This document shows positions 1-5,442 of a DNA stretch of 9,172 nt, in pieces (position 1 is the first letter of the stretch; each line of letters starts with the position of its first letter). The position numbers and the translations under genes were made by a program. The DNA lies in the NCBI GenBank assembly GCA_964346395.1, contig CAYFUT010000091.1:1-9172 (forward strand), written 5' to 3'. This DNA comes from CAYFUT01 sp964346395. GTDB lineage: Bacteria > Bacillota > Halanaerobiia > Halobacteroidales > Halobacteroidaceae. The notes under the pieces were generated by a model. That model was not told the DNA's origin and did no database searches. It worked only from the letters and a program-made list of their open reading frames with translations.

Positions 1-25
1 AGATAAAATCCCCCCACAGATTAGT

Positions 26-58
26 AAAACCCCGAGCCAGAAGTTGGCCCGGGGTTTT
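26..58 (-). terminator. Rho-independent terminator of the acidic outer-membrane protein gene
   Basis: An 8-bp outer stem (AAAACCCC at 26-33 with GGGGTTTT at 51-58) continues inward as GxGCC/GGCxC with one A-C mismatch and a 7-base loop (39-45). Read on the minus strand, the stem ends in TTTT. It lies about 20 bases past the stop codon at 80-82. The stem is nearly symmetric and could also stop plus-strand transcription from the other side. Confidence 0.85.
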
Positions 59-79
59 AACTTTAATTTATAGTTCTAA

Positions 80-1381
80 TTAAAAGGAGTAAGTTACCTT
101 AGTAGTAAGCTTATTAGTAACTGATTCATCAGTTTCAGTATCATCTTCTACATACTCAGTTTCAGTTTTTGTAGGAGCAGTTTCAAACTCAACATTTAAC
201 GTAACTCCATCTTCTAACTCCTTGTCAGCACCTACAGTAATTGTGTTAATTGTTGTAGTTTCTTTCTCAATCTCACTCGCAGCTTCAGCTAAATTATACT
301 CTGTAGCAGTATTATCATACTTATAGGATCCATATACGCTAGCTACACTTAAATCATAAGTAGTCTTAGCATATAATCCTAATTTCTTTTCTACTTCATC
401 AGTAGTCTTTTCTACGTCTCCATCTACAATGCCTTCTTCAGTTTCAGAATAAGAACCATAATTGAACTCTCCATCTAAAGATAAAGCTTCTGTAACAGTG
501 TATCCACCATTAACATTTACTGTTAAATCAGAATCTTTATCAGTTAACTCTTCTGCATCTTCATTAGCTTTATCTGTTGTAGTATCAGCTTTTAATAAAA
601 CAGCTGTTGTAACAGAATCATCATCATTTAAGTCATAAGTAGCAGTACTTTCTAAAGCATATCCTCTAGCAGAAGCTTCAGAACCATTTGCATCATTGAC
701 ATTCTCTGAATAAGTTCCTTCAGTAGAAACATCTGCAGTTAAAGTTAAATCCCCAACTTCATAAGTAGTTTGCATACCTGGAAGCTTATCACTAGCACCT
801 ACTTCTGTTTCCCACTCGCTTCCAATTAAGAATTCAACATCATAAGGCTTAAAAGTCATATCTAATGCATCAGTAAAGCTATACTTAACATAAGTGTCAG
901 TATCCTTTACTACCCCAGCATTAGGATTAACCTTAGCTTGAGCTTCTACTTTTCCAACTGTTTTCTTAGCTCTTAACTCAGCATCCTGAACTACATCTGC
1001 CCAGAAAGTATCTCCATTGTCACCAACAGTAGAAGAAAATTCTACTTCACCATTTTCTGTAGACTGTAAGAATGCTAAACCAAAGTCTTCATGCCCCGCT
1101 GTTAATGTCCAGTCAAATGCTTTATAAACTCCTGTAAGTTCTACTGTTAACTCAGATGTTCCCTCATTAACAGTCAATTTGTCTCCAGTAGTTACATCAA
1201 CATCATTATCATCATCATCTTGTTTTTCTGCCTTGTCAACATCAGAACTAAAAATAGTACTTTCAAATTCAACTTTTCCACCAGTAATTTCTGCCTTCGC
1301 ACCTTCTTCATCCGCTGCCAATACCGGAACTGCCAATGCCATTACCATCACTAAAGCCAATAAAGTCGAAATCTTTTTCAT
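80..1381 (-). CDS. Secreted, highly acidic beta-barrel-like outer-membrane protein (putative porin)
   Basis: Predicted exported protein of 433 residues. The start chosen is ATG at 1379-1381, because AAGGGGG (1393-1399) lies at good spacing before it and a textbook signal peptide follows (MKKIS, a hydrophobic stretch to about residue 20, cleavage near VLA/ADE at 22/23). The upstream in-frame ATGs at 1433-1438 have no ribosome site. The mature part is very rich in Asp, Glu and Thr. It is built of short stretches of alternating polar and apolar residues (for example LGLYAKTTYDL, VTLNVEFETA) separated by acidic turns. It ends in KVTYSF, with Tyr at -3 and Phe at -1, which matches the C-terminal insertion signal of outer-membrane beta-barrels. 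I see no SLH domain, unlike the OmpM porins of Negativicutes. The acidity fits a halophile. Transport function is inferred; a surface-layer-like role is the alternative. Third codon positions are more A/T-rich than in the lpt operon, as in highly expressed genes. Confidence 0.72.
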   Translation of the reverse strand: MKKISTLLALVMVMALAVPVLAADEEGAKAEITGGKVEFESTIFSSDVDKAEKQDDDDNDVDVTTGDKLTVNEGTSELTVELTGVYKAFDWTLTAGHEDFGLAFLQSTENGEVEFSSTVGDNGDTFWADVVQDAELRAKKTVGKVEAQAKVNPNAGVVKDTDTYVKYSFTDALDMTFKPYDVEFLIGSEWETEVGASDKLPGMQTTYEVGDLTLTADVSTEGTYSENVNDANGSEASARGYALESTATYDLNDDDSVTTAVLLKADTTTDKANEDAEELTDKDSDLTVNVNGGYTVTEALSLDGEFNYGSYSETEEGIVDGDVEKTTDEVEKKLGLYAKTTYDLSVASVYGSYKYDNTATEYNLAEAASEIEKETTTINTITVGADKELEDGVTLNVEFETAPTKTETEYVEDDTETDESVTNKLTTKVTYSF

Positions 1382-1392
1382 TATTATCGGAT

Positions 1393-1399
1393 CCCCCTT
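1393..1399 (-). promoter_or_regulatory. Ribosome-binding site that fixes the porin-like gene start
   Basis: On the minus strand this reads AAGGGGG, 11 bases before ATG 1379-1381. The longer reading frame opening at 1438 has no comparable site and would put 19 mostly polar residues in front of the signal peptide. Confidence 0.7.
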
Positions 1400-1518
1400 A
1401 ACTTTTTGTTTAACATCACTTAGATTGTTTAGCATCATTTAGATATTACAAACTTCACTTATCACTTACATTTTCTTCCTAAAATTTAATCTAGCTAACT
1501 GTCGACCTGCTTAAACAT

Positions 1519-1532
1519 CACCTCCCCTTTCT
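1519..1532 (-). promoter_or_regulatory. Extended Shine-Dalgarno in the leader without a usable start (STAB-SD-like)
   Basis: The minus strand reads AGAAAGGGGAGGTGATG, close to the full complement of the 16S rRNA 3' end. The only nearby ATG (1516-1518) is 2 bases from GGAGG, too close for normal initiation, and would encode just MFKQVDS. The porin-like start is about 140 bases further on with its own site. A ribosome-binding sequence near the 5' end that protects mRNA from decay is known in Bacillus thuringiensis cry3A leaders; a similar role here is inference. The copy-2 equivalent is at 1745-1758. Confidence 0.4.
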
Positions 1533-1537
1533 ATTTT

Positions 1538-1552
1538 ACTGCTATTTGCAGT
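1538..1552 (-). promoter_or_regulatory. 5'-leader hairpin, copy 1
   Basis: ACTGC (1538-1542) and GCAGT (1548-1552) form a 5-bp stem with a 5-base loop. It would sit at or near the 5' end of the transcript from the sigma-A-like promoter at 1558-1585, directly before an extended Shine-Dalgarno sequence. The same hairpin recurs at 1764-1778. The stem is short, so the call is tentative. Confidence 0.4.
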
Positions 1553-1557
1553 TGCAC

Positions 1558-1585
1558 AATATATATACTTATAGAAAAAAACAAA
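1558..1585 (-). promoter_or_regulatory. Candidate sigma-A promoter for the porin-like gene, copy 1
   Basis: On the minus strand TTTGTT (1580-1585), a 16-base spacer and TATATT (1558-1563). A start site about 7 bases downstream would fall near 1551, at the leader hairpin. The region is AT-rich, so chance matches are likely. The copy-2 equivalent is 1784-1811. Confidence 0.35.
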
Positions 1586-1618
1586 TTTCCCTGCTAAAAT
1601 AACCAAAAAAACTATTTT

Positions 1619-1629
1619 TATCACTGATA
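1619..1629. promoter_or_regulatory. tetO-like palindrome (possible TetR-family operator), copy 1
   Basis: TATCACTGATA is an 11-base perfect palindrome about a central C. With its flank, the minus strand reads CTATCAGTGATA, the core of the classic tet operator. It lies just downstream of the sigma-28-like -10, where a repressor would block initiation. The copy-2 equivalent is 1845-1855. A role as an operator is inference; no regulator gene is in the window. Confidence 0.3.
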
Positions 1630-1640
1630 GAAAGTATTTC

Positions 1641-1665
1641 ATCGGTTTGGAATAACATTTTTTTA
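1641..1665 (-). promoter_or_regulatory. Candidate sigma-28 (SigD/FliA-type) promoter, copy 1
   Basis: The minus strand reads TAAA (1662-1665), 16 bases, then CCGATGAA. This closely fits the flagellar/chemotaxis sigma consensus TAAA-N15-GCCGATAA (here A in place of the first G). It lies upstream of the porin-like gene and downstream of cheW. The match is by eye and unproven. Confidence 0.35.
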
Positions 1666-1695
1666 CTTTACCGTAATCGATTTCAAAAGAAATGT

Positions 1696-1920
1696 ATTTT
1701 CTTCCTAAAATTTAATCTAGCTAACTGTCGACCTGCTTAAACATCACCTCCCCTTTCTATTTTACTGCTATTTGCAGTTGCACAATATATATACTTATAG
1801 AAAAAAACAAATTTCCCTGCTAAAATAACCAAAAAAACTATTTTTATCACTGATAGAAAGTATTTCATCGGTTTGGAATAACATTTTTTTACTTTACCGT
1901 AATCGATTTCAAAAGAAATG
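1696..1920. repeat. Perfect tandem duplication, copy 2 (cheW-proximal)
   Basis: Second copy of the 225-bp unit, ending 14 bases from the cheW stop codon. It carries every motif of copy 1 shifted by 226. It is either a very recent duplication or an assembly duplication. No rho-independent terminator separates cheW from this region, so cheW read-through into the leader is possible. Confidence 0.95.
1867..1891 (-). promoter_or_regulatory. Candidate sigma-28 promoter, copy 2
   Basis: Identical to the motif at 1641-1665, shifted by 226 through the tandem duplication. If the duplication is real, the gene would have two equivalent promoters in series. Confidence 0.3.
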
Positions 1921-1934
1921 GCAACTAAAGAGAA

Positions 1935-2390
1935 CTAAAGTTCCCCCTGTGGATTCAACTCTTCTAATTCTCCGGTGCCTAACAATTTTTCCAAATCTAA
2001 GATAATAATCAGTCGGTCATCCCGCTCTCCAATGGCCTTTATACTCCCGCTTTCTACACCGTGCATCTTATCACTGGGCGGCGGTTTCATCTCTTCACCA
2101 GCTAACTTCAGCACTTCGGAAGCTGTATCCACGATAAAGCCTACTTTTAGGTCTCCAATATCAATGATAATAATTCGATTGCGCTCTTCCGTTCCCTCTA
2201 ACTCTAGTTTTTTTCGTAAATTAACAATTGCTATTACTTCGCCGCGTAAATTAATCATCCCCTCAATAAACTCAGAAGTACCCGGCAGCGGCTTCGGCTC
2301 TTGGTATTCAATTATTTCATCTACCTCAGTAATTCCCACGCCAAACTCTTCCTCGGCAACTTCAAATACAATCAACTGTCTTTCCGCCAC
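1935..2390 (-). CDS. cheW: CheW chemotaxis coupling protein
   Basis: CheW is the soluble SH3-like adaptor that joins chemoreceptors to the kinase CheA in signalling arrays. The 151 residues match the usual family length. The opening QLIVFEVAEEEFGVGI, the conserved block INLRGEVIAIVNLR (46-59), GFIVDTASEVL (84-94) and the closing strand LIIILDLEKLL (127-137) are all typical. The start is GTG at 2388-2390, preceded by GGGGAGGG at good spacing. It stands alone, with no cheA, receptor or other chemotaxis gene in the window, behind its own sigma-A promoter and downstream of the YqgF-like gene. No terminator is evident after it. The two CheW proteins of some bacteria bind different receptors; which partner this one serves cannot be told here. 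Confidence 0.93.
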   Translation of the reverse strand: MAERQLIVFEVAEEEFGVGITEVDEIIEYQEPKPLPGTSEFIEGMINLRGEVIAIVNLRKKLELEGTEERNRIIIIDIGDLKVGFIVDTASEVLKLAGEEMKPPPSDKMHGVESGSIKAIGERDDRLIIILDLEKLLGTGELEELNPQGEL

Positions 2391-2432
2391 AGTTTACCCT
2401 CCCCAATTCTACCCTGGTTAACTTTGTTTAAT

Positions 2433-2461
2433 ATTATAACATATTTACCCATAACAAACAA
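2433..2461 (-). promoter_or_regulatory. Sigma-A promoter of cheW
   Basis: The minus strand reads TTGTTT (2456-2461), a 17-base spacer and a perfect TATAAT (2433-2438), with a TG near the -10. The predicted start lies around 2426, giving a leader of about 35 bases before the cheW ribosome site. It separates cheW from the DUF3084/YqgF-like pair. Confidence 0.75.
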
Positions 2462-2500
2462 CATATCCTTCCTTTCTATAACCTATTTTTTTCTTCTAAA

Positions 2501-2890
2501 CTATTCTTGTTCTTCTAGATAACGGCGACCCAGGATAACAGCTACATAATCATCGATAGGCTGCGGCGGAGTTTGTAAAGAAAGAGGCAGCAGCTTCCGC
2601 CAACCCTGCGGCGGATTCTCCTGCCAGTAATATTTTCTCGCTTCTAAAGTAGAATAAGCTTCTTCTACCTCTATTATCTGTTCAAAATAAGACGTTAACT
2701 TTTCTTTAATCCCCTCACTATTAGTTCCGTTACCTAAAATTAGTTGCGTAATCTGATTTGTATGCTGTAATTTTTCTACCTGCTTTTCAATTTCTGCTAC
2801 CGGAAGCACCTGCTTGTACTTTACCTTTCCCTCAGCAGTAAGTACTGCTGTTCCAACCTTTTCTCGACCGGGGTCAATACTTAACAGCAT
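2501..2890 (-). CDS. YqgF/RuvX-like RNase H-fold nuclease, DUF3084-associated type
   Basis: 129 residues with the YqgF/RuvX resolvase-like RNase H fold, whose best-known member processes the 5' end of 16S rRNA. The first strand reads LLSIDPGREKVGTAV. LILGNGTNSEG (50-60) matches the glycine loop. EEAYSTLEAR (76-85) aligns with DERLSTVEAR of E. coli YqgF, and IDDYVAVIL (112-120) with its VDSASAVIIL. The three presumed catalytic acids, D6, E77 and D113, are therefore present, though the Arg of the DER motif is Ala. The proline-rich WRKLLPLSLQTPPQPID stretch marks this as a separate subfamily, so it should not be assumed to be the rRNA enzyme. Its ATG overlaps the DUF3084 stop by one base (TAATG), with GGAGG eight bases before it. 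The two proteins are thus made together. Substrate unknown. Confidence 0.7.
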   Translation of the reverse strand: MLLSIDPGREKVGTAVLTAEGKVKYKQVLPVAEIEKQVEKLQHTNQITQLILGNGTNSEGIKEKLTSYFEQIIEVEEAYSTLEARKYYWQENPPQGWRKLLPLSLQTPPQPIDDYVAVILGRRYLEEQE

Positions 2891-3864
2891 TATAATTCCT
2901 CCAATTTAAATTTAATATGTTCGGCTAAACAGTCTCCCCGCCGGATCCTACTTTCCGCCACCACTAGAATCTTTTTCGGCTCCGTTAACTGCCGCAGCTG
3001 ATTTATTAAACGGCTGAATTTAATCAAATCTGTTTTTATTACTCGGCCTTGATTATCAGGCAACATTCCATTTTTTATTCCCGCTTCATTAAGTTCGGCC
3101 ACCATAGTATTAATTGTCCGCTCTATTTCAGCAGGATTACTGCTATTGACTGGTACGCTTAAAATTTGCGTTCCCGGGCCAAATACCTGGTCATTAGGAT
3201 ATAAATCAAAACTTATCGTCAGCTGTCCGCCGGCAAAAACATTCTTAGCCGCTATTAATCGGACAATCCCCCCCTGGTTCTGCTGTAGGAAAAAAGCCGC
3301 CTCCGCTAATTCTCGTTGATTATAAGTTACACTAGCTACTTCCTCTATCTGAATTTCTTCCGTCATTCTTTCTAACTTTCTTTCCAGATTAGCTGTACCC
3401 TCAATAATCTGAGTAGCCAATATTTGATCCTGACGGTAAATAATATCAGCCGTTAAAGTCTGCAGATAGCCGCGGCCAAACATTCCTAAGTTATGGGCCA
3501 AATTCCCCACCTGCTGCTTTAAATCTTTTTTCTGCGCCGCCAATTGATTGATCTTTGTTGCCAATTCTGCCTTCTCCGCTTTTTTCTCCGCCACCTGTTC
3601 GGTTAATCTATCTAATCTAGTCAAGACATCCTGTATATTCAACAGAGCCTGCCGAAAATTATGCGCAGTAACTAGCAGTAAACTTAATGATAACAAAGCA
3701 ATAACTATCCCGGTACAAATAGTAATCAGAATAGAAGTATGCTTCGGCCGCAGACCGAAGACCGATAACCGCTTCTTGCCCACTTTCATCCCGATCTTAT
3801 CACCAATATAAGCTATTAATCCCCCTACTAAAATTAAAATAACAACTAATTTTAGTTTATACAT
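2890..3864 (-). CDS. DUF3084 membrane protein with coiled coil, function unknown
   Basis: 324 residues. Two membrane helices (about 5-22 and 44-66) flank a conserved short loop with GDKIGMKVGKKRLSVFGLRP, the hallmark of DUF3084. A Lys/Glu/Gln-rich coiled coil follows (about 78-125), then a soluble mixed alpha/beta domain to the C-terminus. The start is ATG 3862-3864 after AGAGGGG. The family occurs in Cyanobacteria and Firmicutes and has no established function. Topology is probably both helices near the N-terminus with the large domain on one side of the membrane. The gene is translationally coupled to the YqgF-like gene and lies beside the LPS transport operon, which suggests an envelope role, but that is context only. 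Its promoter region falls in or next to the assembly gap at 3898. Confidence 0.8.
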   Translation of the reverse strand: MYKLKLVVILILVGGLIAYIGDKIGMKVGKKRLSVFGLRPKHTSILITICTGIVIALLSLSLLLVTAHNFRQALLNIQDVLTRLDRLTEQVAEKKAEKAELATKINQLAAQKKDLKQQVGNLAHNLGMFGRGYLQTLTADIIYRQDQILATQIIEGTANLERKLERMTEEIQIEEVASVTYNQRELAEAAFFLQQNQGGIVRLIAAKNVFAGGQLTISFDLYPNDQVFGPGTQILSVPVNSSNPAEIERTINTMVAELNEAGIKNGMLPDNQGRVIKTDLIKFSRLINQLRQLTEPKKILVVAESRIRRGDCLAEHIKFKLEEL

Positions 3865-3897
3865 TTTATCCCCTCTCTTCTAACTTTAGGCTTTTCA

Positions 3898-3997
3898 NNN
3901 NNNNNNNNNNNNNNNNNNNNNNNNNNNNNNNNNNNNNNNNNNNNNNNNNNNNNNNNNNNNNNNNNNNNNNNNNNNNNNNNNNNNNNNNNNNNNNNNN
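3898..3997. other. Assembly gap (100 N)
   Basis: Exactly 100 unknown bases, the conventional placeholder length. The 21 bases before it (3877-3897) are identical to the 21 after it (3998-4018), as expected when two contig ends overlap but were not merged. The true gap may be zero. It lies in the gene-free stretch 3865-4331, which otherwise holds a terminator and two repeat elements; nothing else is seen in 4019-4097. Confidence 0.95.
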
Positions 3998-4097
3998 CTT
4001 CTAACTTTAGGCTTTTCAGCAGAGATACTAGTTGAATTACTAACCTATTTCTGGCCTAGTTACCTCCCTTCCTCTTAAAAATTGCTGCCAAAAAATA

Positions 4098-4124
4098 AAA
4101 AAACAGCCAAAACGGCTGTTTTTT
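4098..4124 (-). terminator. Rho-independent terminator of the lpxL-lpt operon
   Basis: Perfect 11-bp stem (4098-4108 with 4114-4124) around ACAGCC/GGCTGT, 5-base loop, with A and T runs on both sides so that it can work in both directions. On the minus strand the stem runs into a tract of T. It is about 208 bases beyond the permease stop codon and before the DUF3084 unit. Confidence 0.9.
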
Positions 4125-4143
4125 ATTAGTTATAGGTGGATTT

Positions 4144-4216
4144 GTGAATTTGATCTTATAAGTTGCTCAAACTTAATCTCAGCCTCAAGCTAAGCCGCCG
4201 CCAGGCGGCTTTTTTA
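4144..4216 (+). repeat. Structured intergenic element, copy A, ending in plus-strand hairpin
   Basis: About 73 bases sharing ordered blocks with 4261-4334: GAATTTGA, TTAT, a GTTG/GCTCAA block, CTTAATCTCAG, CTAAGC, then a hairpin and GCTTTT. In this copy the hairpin is strong: AAGCCGCC (4192-4199) with GGCGGCTT (4204-4211), loop GCCA, followed by TTTTT on the plus strand. No plus-strand gene is present to be terminated. It could be a small RNA ending in its own terminator, or a dispersed repeat. Confidence 0.6.
4192..4215 (+). terminator. Plus-strand terminator-like hairpin of element A
   Basis: 8-bp GC-rich stem, 4-base loop and five T on the plus side. On the minus strand the stem is not followed by a T run. 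Its direction is therefore opposite to every gene in the window. Confidence 0.6.
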
Positions 4217-4260
4217 TCGCTTAGGAAATTATACTCTTTCTTAACCTGTAGATAACTTCT

Positions 4261-4334
4261 GTTGAATTTGAATTTATGGTTGGCTCAATCTCAACCTTAA
4301 TCTCAGACTAAGCATCCGATAGGCTGCTTTTCTA
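4261..4334 (+). repeat. Structured intergenic element, copy B, abutting the permease stop codon
   Basis: Diverged copy of 4144-4216 in the same orientation, with a 6-base insertion in the middle and a 5-base deletion before the hairpin. The hairpin (4310-4317 with 4322-4329, loop GATA) has one mismatch and is followed by TTTT. The copy reaches the last codon of the permease gene, so it would lie at the start of the operon's 3' untranslated region on the other strand. Confidence 0.5.
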
Positions 4335-5429
4335 TTTATTAGCTTTATATAACAGTCCTAAGCCCACAATAGTAAAGGCAATATTCTGAATCCAGGAGCC
4401 TAACCACGGAGCCAACTTCCCTGACTGACCTAAGGCACCACCCACTGTCATCAGCGTATAGTAAATAAAAATAATGACAATACTCAATCCTAACCCAATC
4501 GAAGAGCCCGACCGATTCGGCTTTAAACCCAGCGGTGCTCCTACCAAAGCAAAAATAAAGCAGGCAAAGGGAATTGCATACCGCTGGTGATACTTGACCT
4601 TCAGTTCTTTAACATCTCGGCCTTCCTCTTCCAACAGTTCAATATGCTGGCTTAATTCCCCCAACGTCATCTCTTCCGGGTCTTTTTGGTTGCGGGCCAA
4701 CTGCCCAGGGTTGCGGGCAATCTTATTTTTCATACTCATTCGTTCGAACCGAGTCCGCGGCACGCGCCCTTCCTCTGTAATCGTATAAGTCGTCCCCTTC
4801 AGAAAAATCCAGTTGTTCTGATTCCAGATGCCTTTCTCCGCCTGAATTACCTGTACTAGCCGTCCATCTTCATAGTCCGAATAGGTAATCCCCTGCAGTT
4901 CCTGGGCTCGGCCGTCGAACATTTCGGCCGTCAAGACAAAATCAATCCGGCCTGTCCGATCATCAATAGGGGTAATGCGCAAATTCTTCTGCGTCTTCGG
5001 CAGCTTTTCTCCGTGTTTGATCTGCCACATTATTTCTTTATGTTCCCGCTGGCTAGCCGGCACCAGGTTATTATCAAAGAAAATAGCTACCCCCGTCACT
5101 AAAGCAGCTACAATCAACACCGGAATTACCAGCCGAATAAAACTAACCCCTCCGGCCCGCAGAGCTACTACCTCACTATCGCCCGACAGGCGCCCAAAGG
5201 TTAACAGCGTAGCCAACAGCATCGACATCGGAAACGTCCAGACAATAATCTGCGGCAGCTGGAGGAAAAACAATTTTACAGCCGTCAACACAGGAATACC
5301 GTACCTCATCATCTTCTGGGCTAAATCAACTAGAATATCCGAACCGATGAAAATACTGGTAAAAGCAAAGATACCGAATAAAAACGGCTGGACTAACTCC
5401 TTTAAAATATACCGATCAACAATCTTCAT
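4332..5429 (-). CDS. LptF/LptG-family LPS export permease
   Basis: Inner-membrane subunit of the LPS extraction ABC transporter, which with the ATPase LptB lifts LPS from the outer leaflet of the inner membrane and passes it to LptC. The 365 residues match the YjgP/YjgQ family: three N-terminal helices (about 12-35, 55-77, 98-118) with the motif MLLATLLTFGRLSGDSEVVALRAGG in helix 2 and the coupling region, a periplasmic beta-rich domain (about 130-260), then three C-terminal helices (about 284-362) with PLGLKPNRSGSS. Start ATG 5427-5429 follows GAGGTG. Only one such gene is present, whereas proteobacteria use an LptF/LptG pair. The protein may pair with itself, or a second gene may lie elsewhere, so I do not choose between F and G. 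It begins 13 bases after lptB and is the last gene of the operon. Confidence 0.88.
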   Translation of the reverse strand: MKIVDRYILKELVQPFLFGIFAFTSIFIGSDILVDLAQKMMRYGIPVLTAVKLFFLQLPQIIVWTFPMSMLLATLLTFGRLSGDSEVVALRAGGVSFIRLVIPVLIVAALVTGVAIFFDNNLVPASQREHKEIMWQIKHGEKLPKTQKNLRITPIDDRTGRIDFVLTAEMFDGRAQELQGITYSDYEDGRLVQVIQAEKGIWNQNNWIFLKGTTYTITEEGRVPRTRFERMSMKNKIARNPGQLARNQKDPEEMTLGELSQHIELLEEEGRDVKELKVKYHQRYAIPFACFIFALVGAPLGLKPNRSGSSIGLGLSIVIIFIYYTLMTVGGALGQSGKLAPWLGSWIQNIAFTIVGLGLLYKANK

Positions 5430-5442
5430 TAATTACTGCACC

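Larger units (their letters stand above)
1470..1694. repeat. Perfect tandem duplication, copy 1 (gene-proximal leader)
   Basis: Bases 1470-1694 are identical to 1696-1920 (225 of 225 by eye, including the homopolymer runs), with a single T at 1695 between them, so the period is 226. This copy is adjacent to the porin-like gene and would supply the start of its mRNA. Together with 1382-1469 and copy 2 it fills the 553-base gene-free stretch 1382-1934. It contains no reading frame of note, only regulatory-looking motifs (listed separately). Confidence 0.95.

Noticed and set aside
1382..1438. Longer N-terminus for the porin-like protein
   Set aside because: The 19 added residues precede a perfect signal peptide and lack a ribosome site, while AAGGGGG stands before the internal ATG.
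1495..1518. Seven-codon frame MFKQVDS after a strong GGAGG
   Set aside because: GGAGG is only 2 bases from the ATG, too close for efficient initiation, and the peptide is too short to judge. Treated as part of the leader, not as a gene.
1932..1943. GAACTAAAGTTC palindrome at the cheW stop as a terminator
   Set aside because: The stem is 5 bp with a 2-base loop and no following T run, so it cannot fold into a working terminator.
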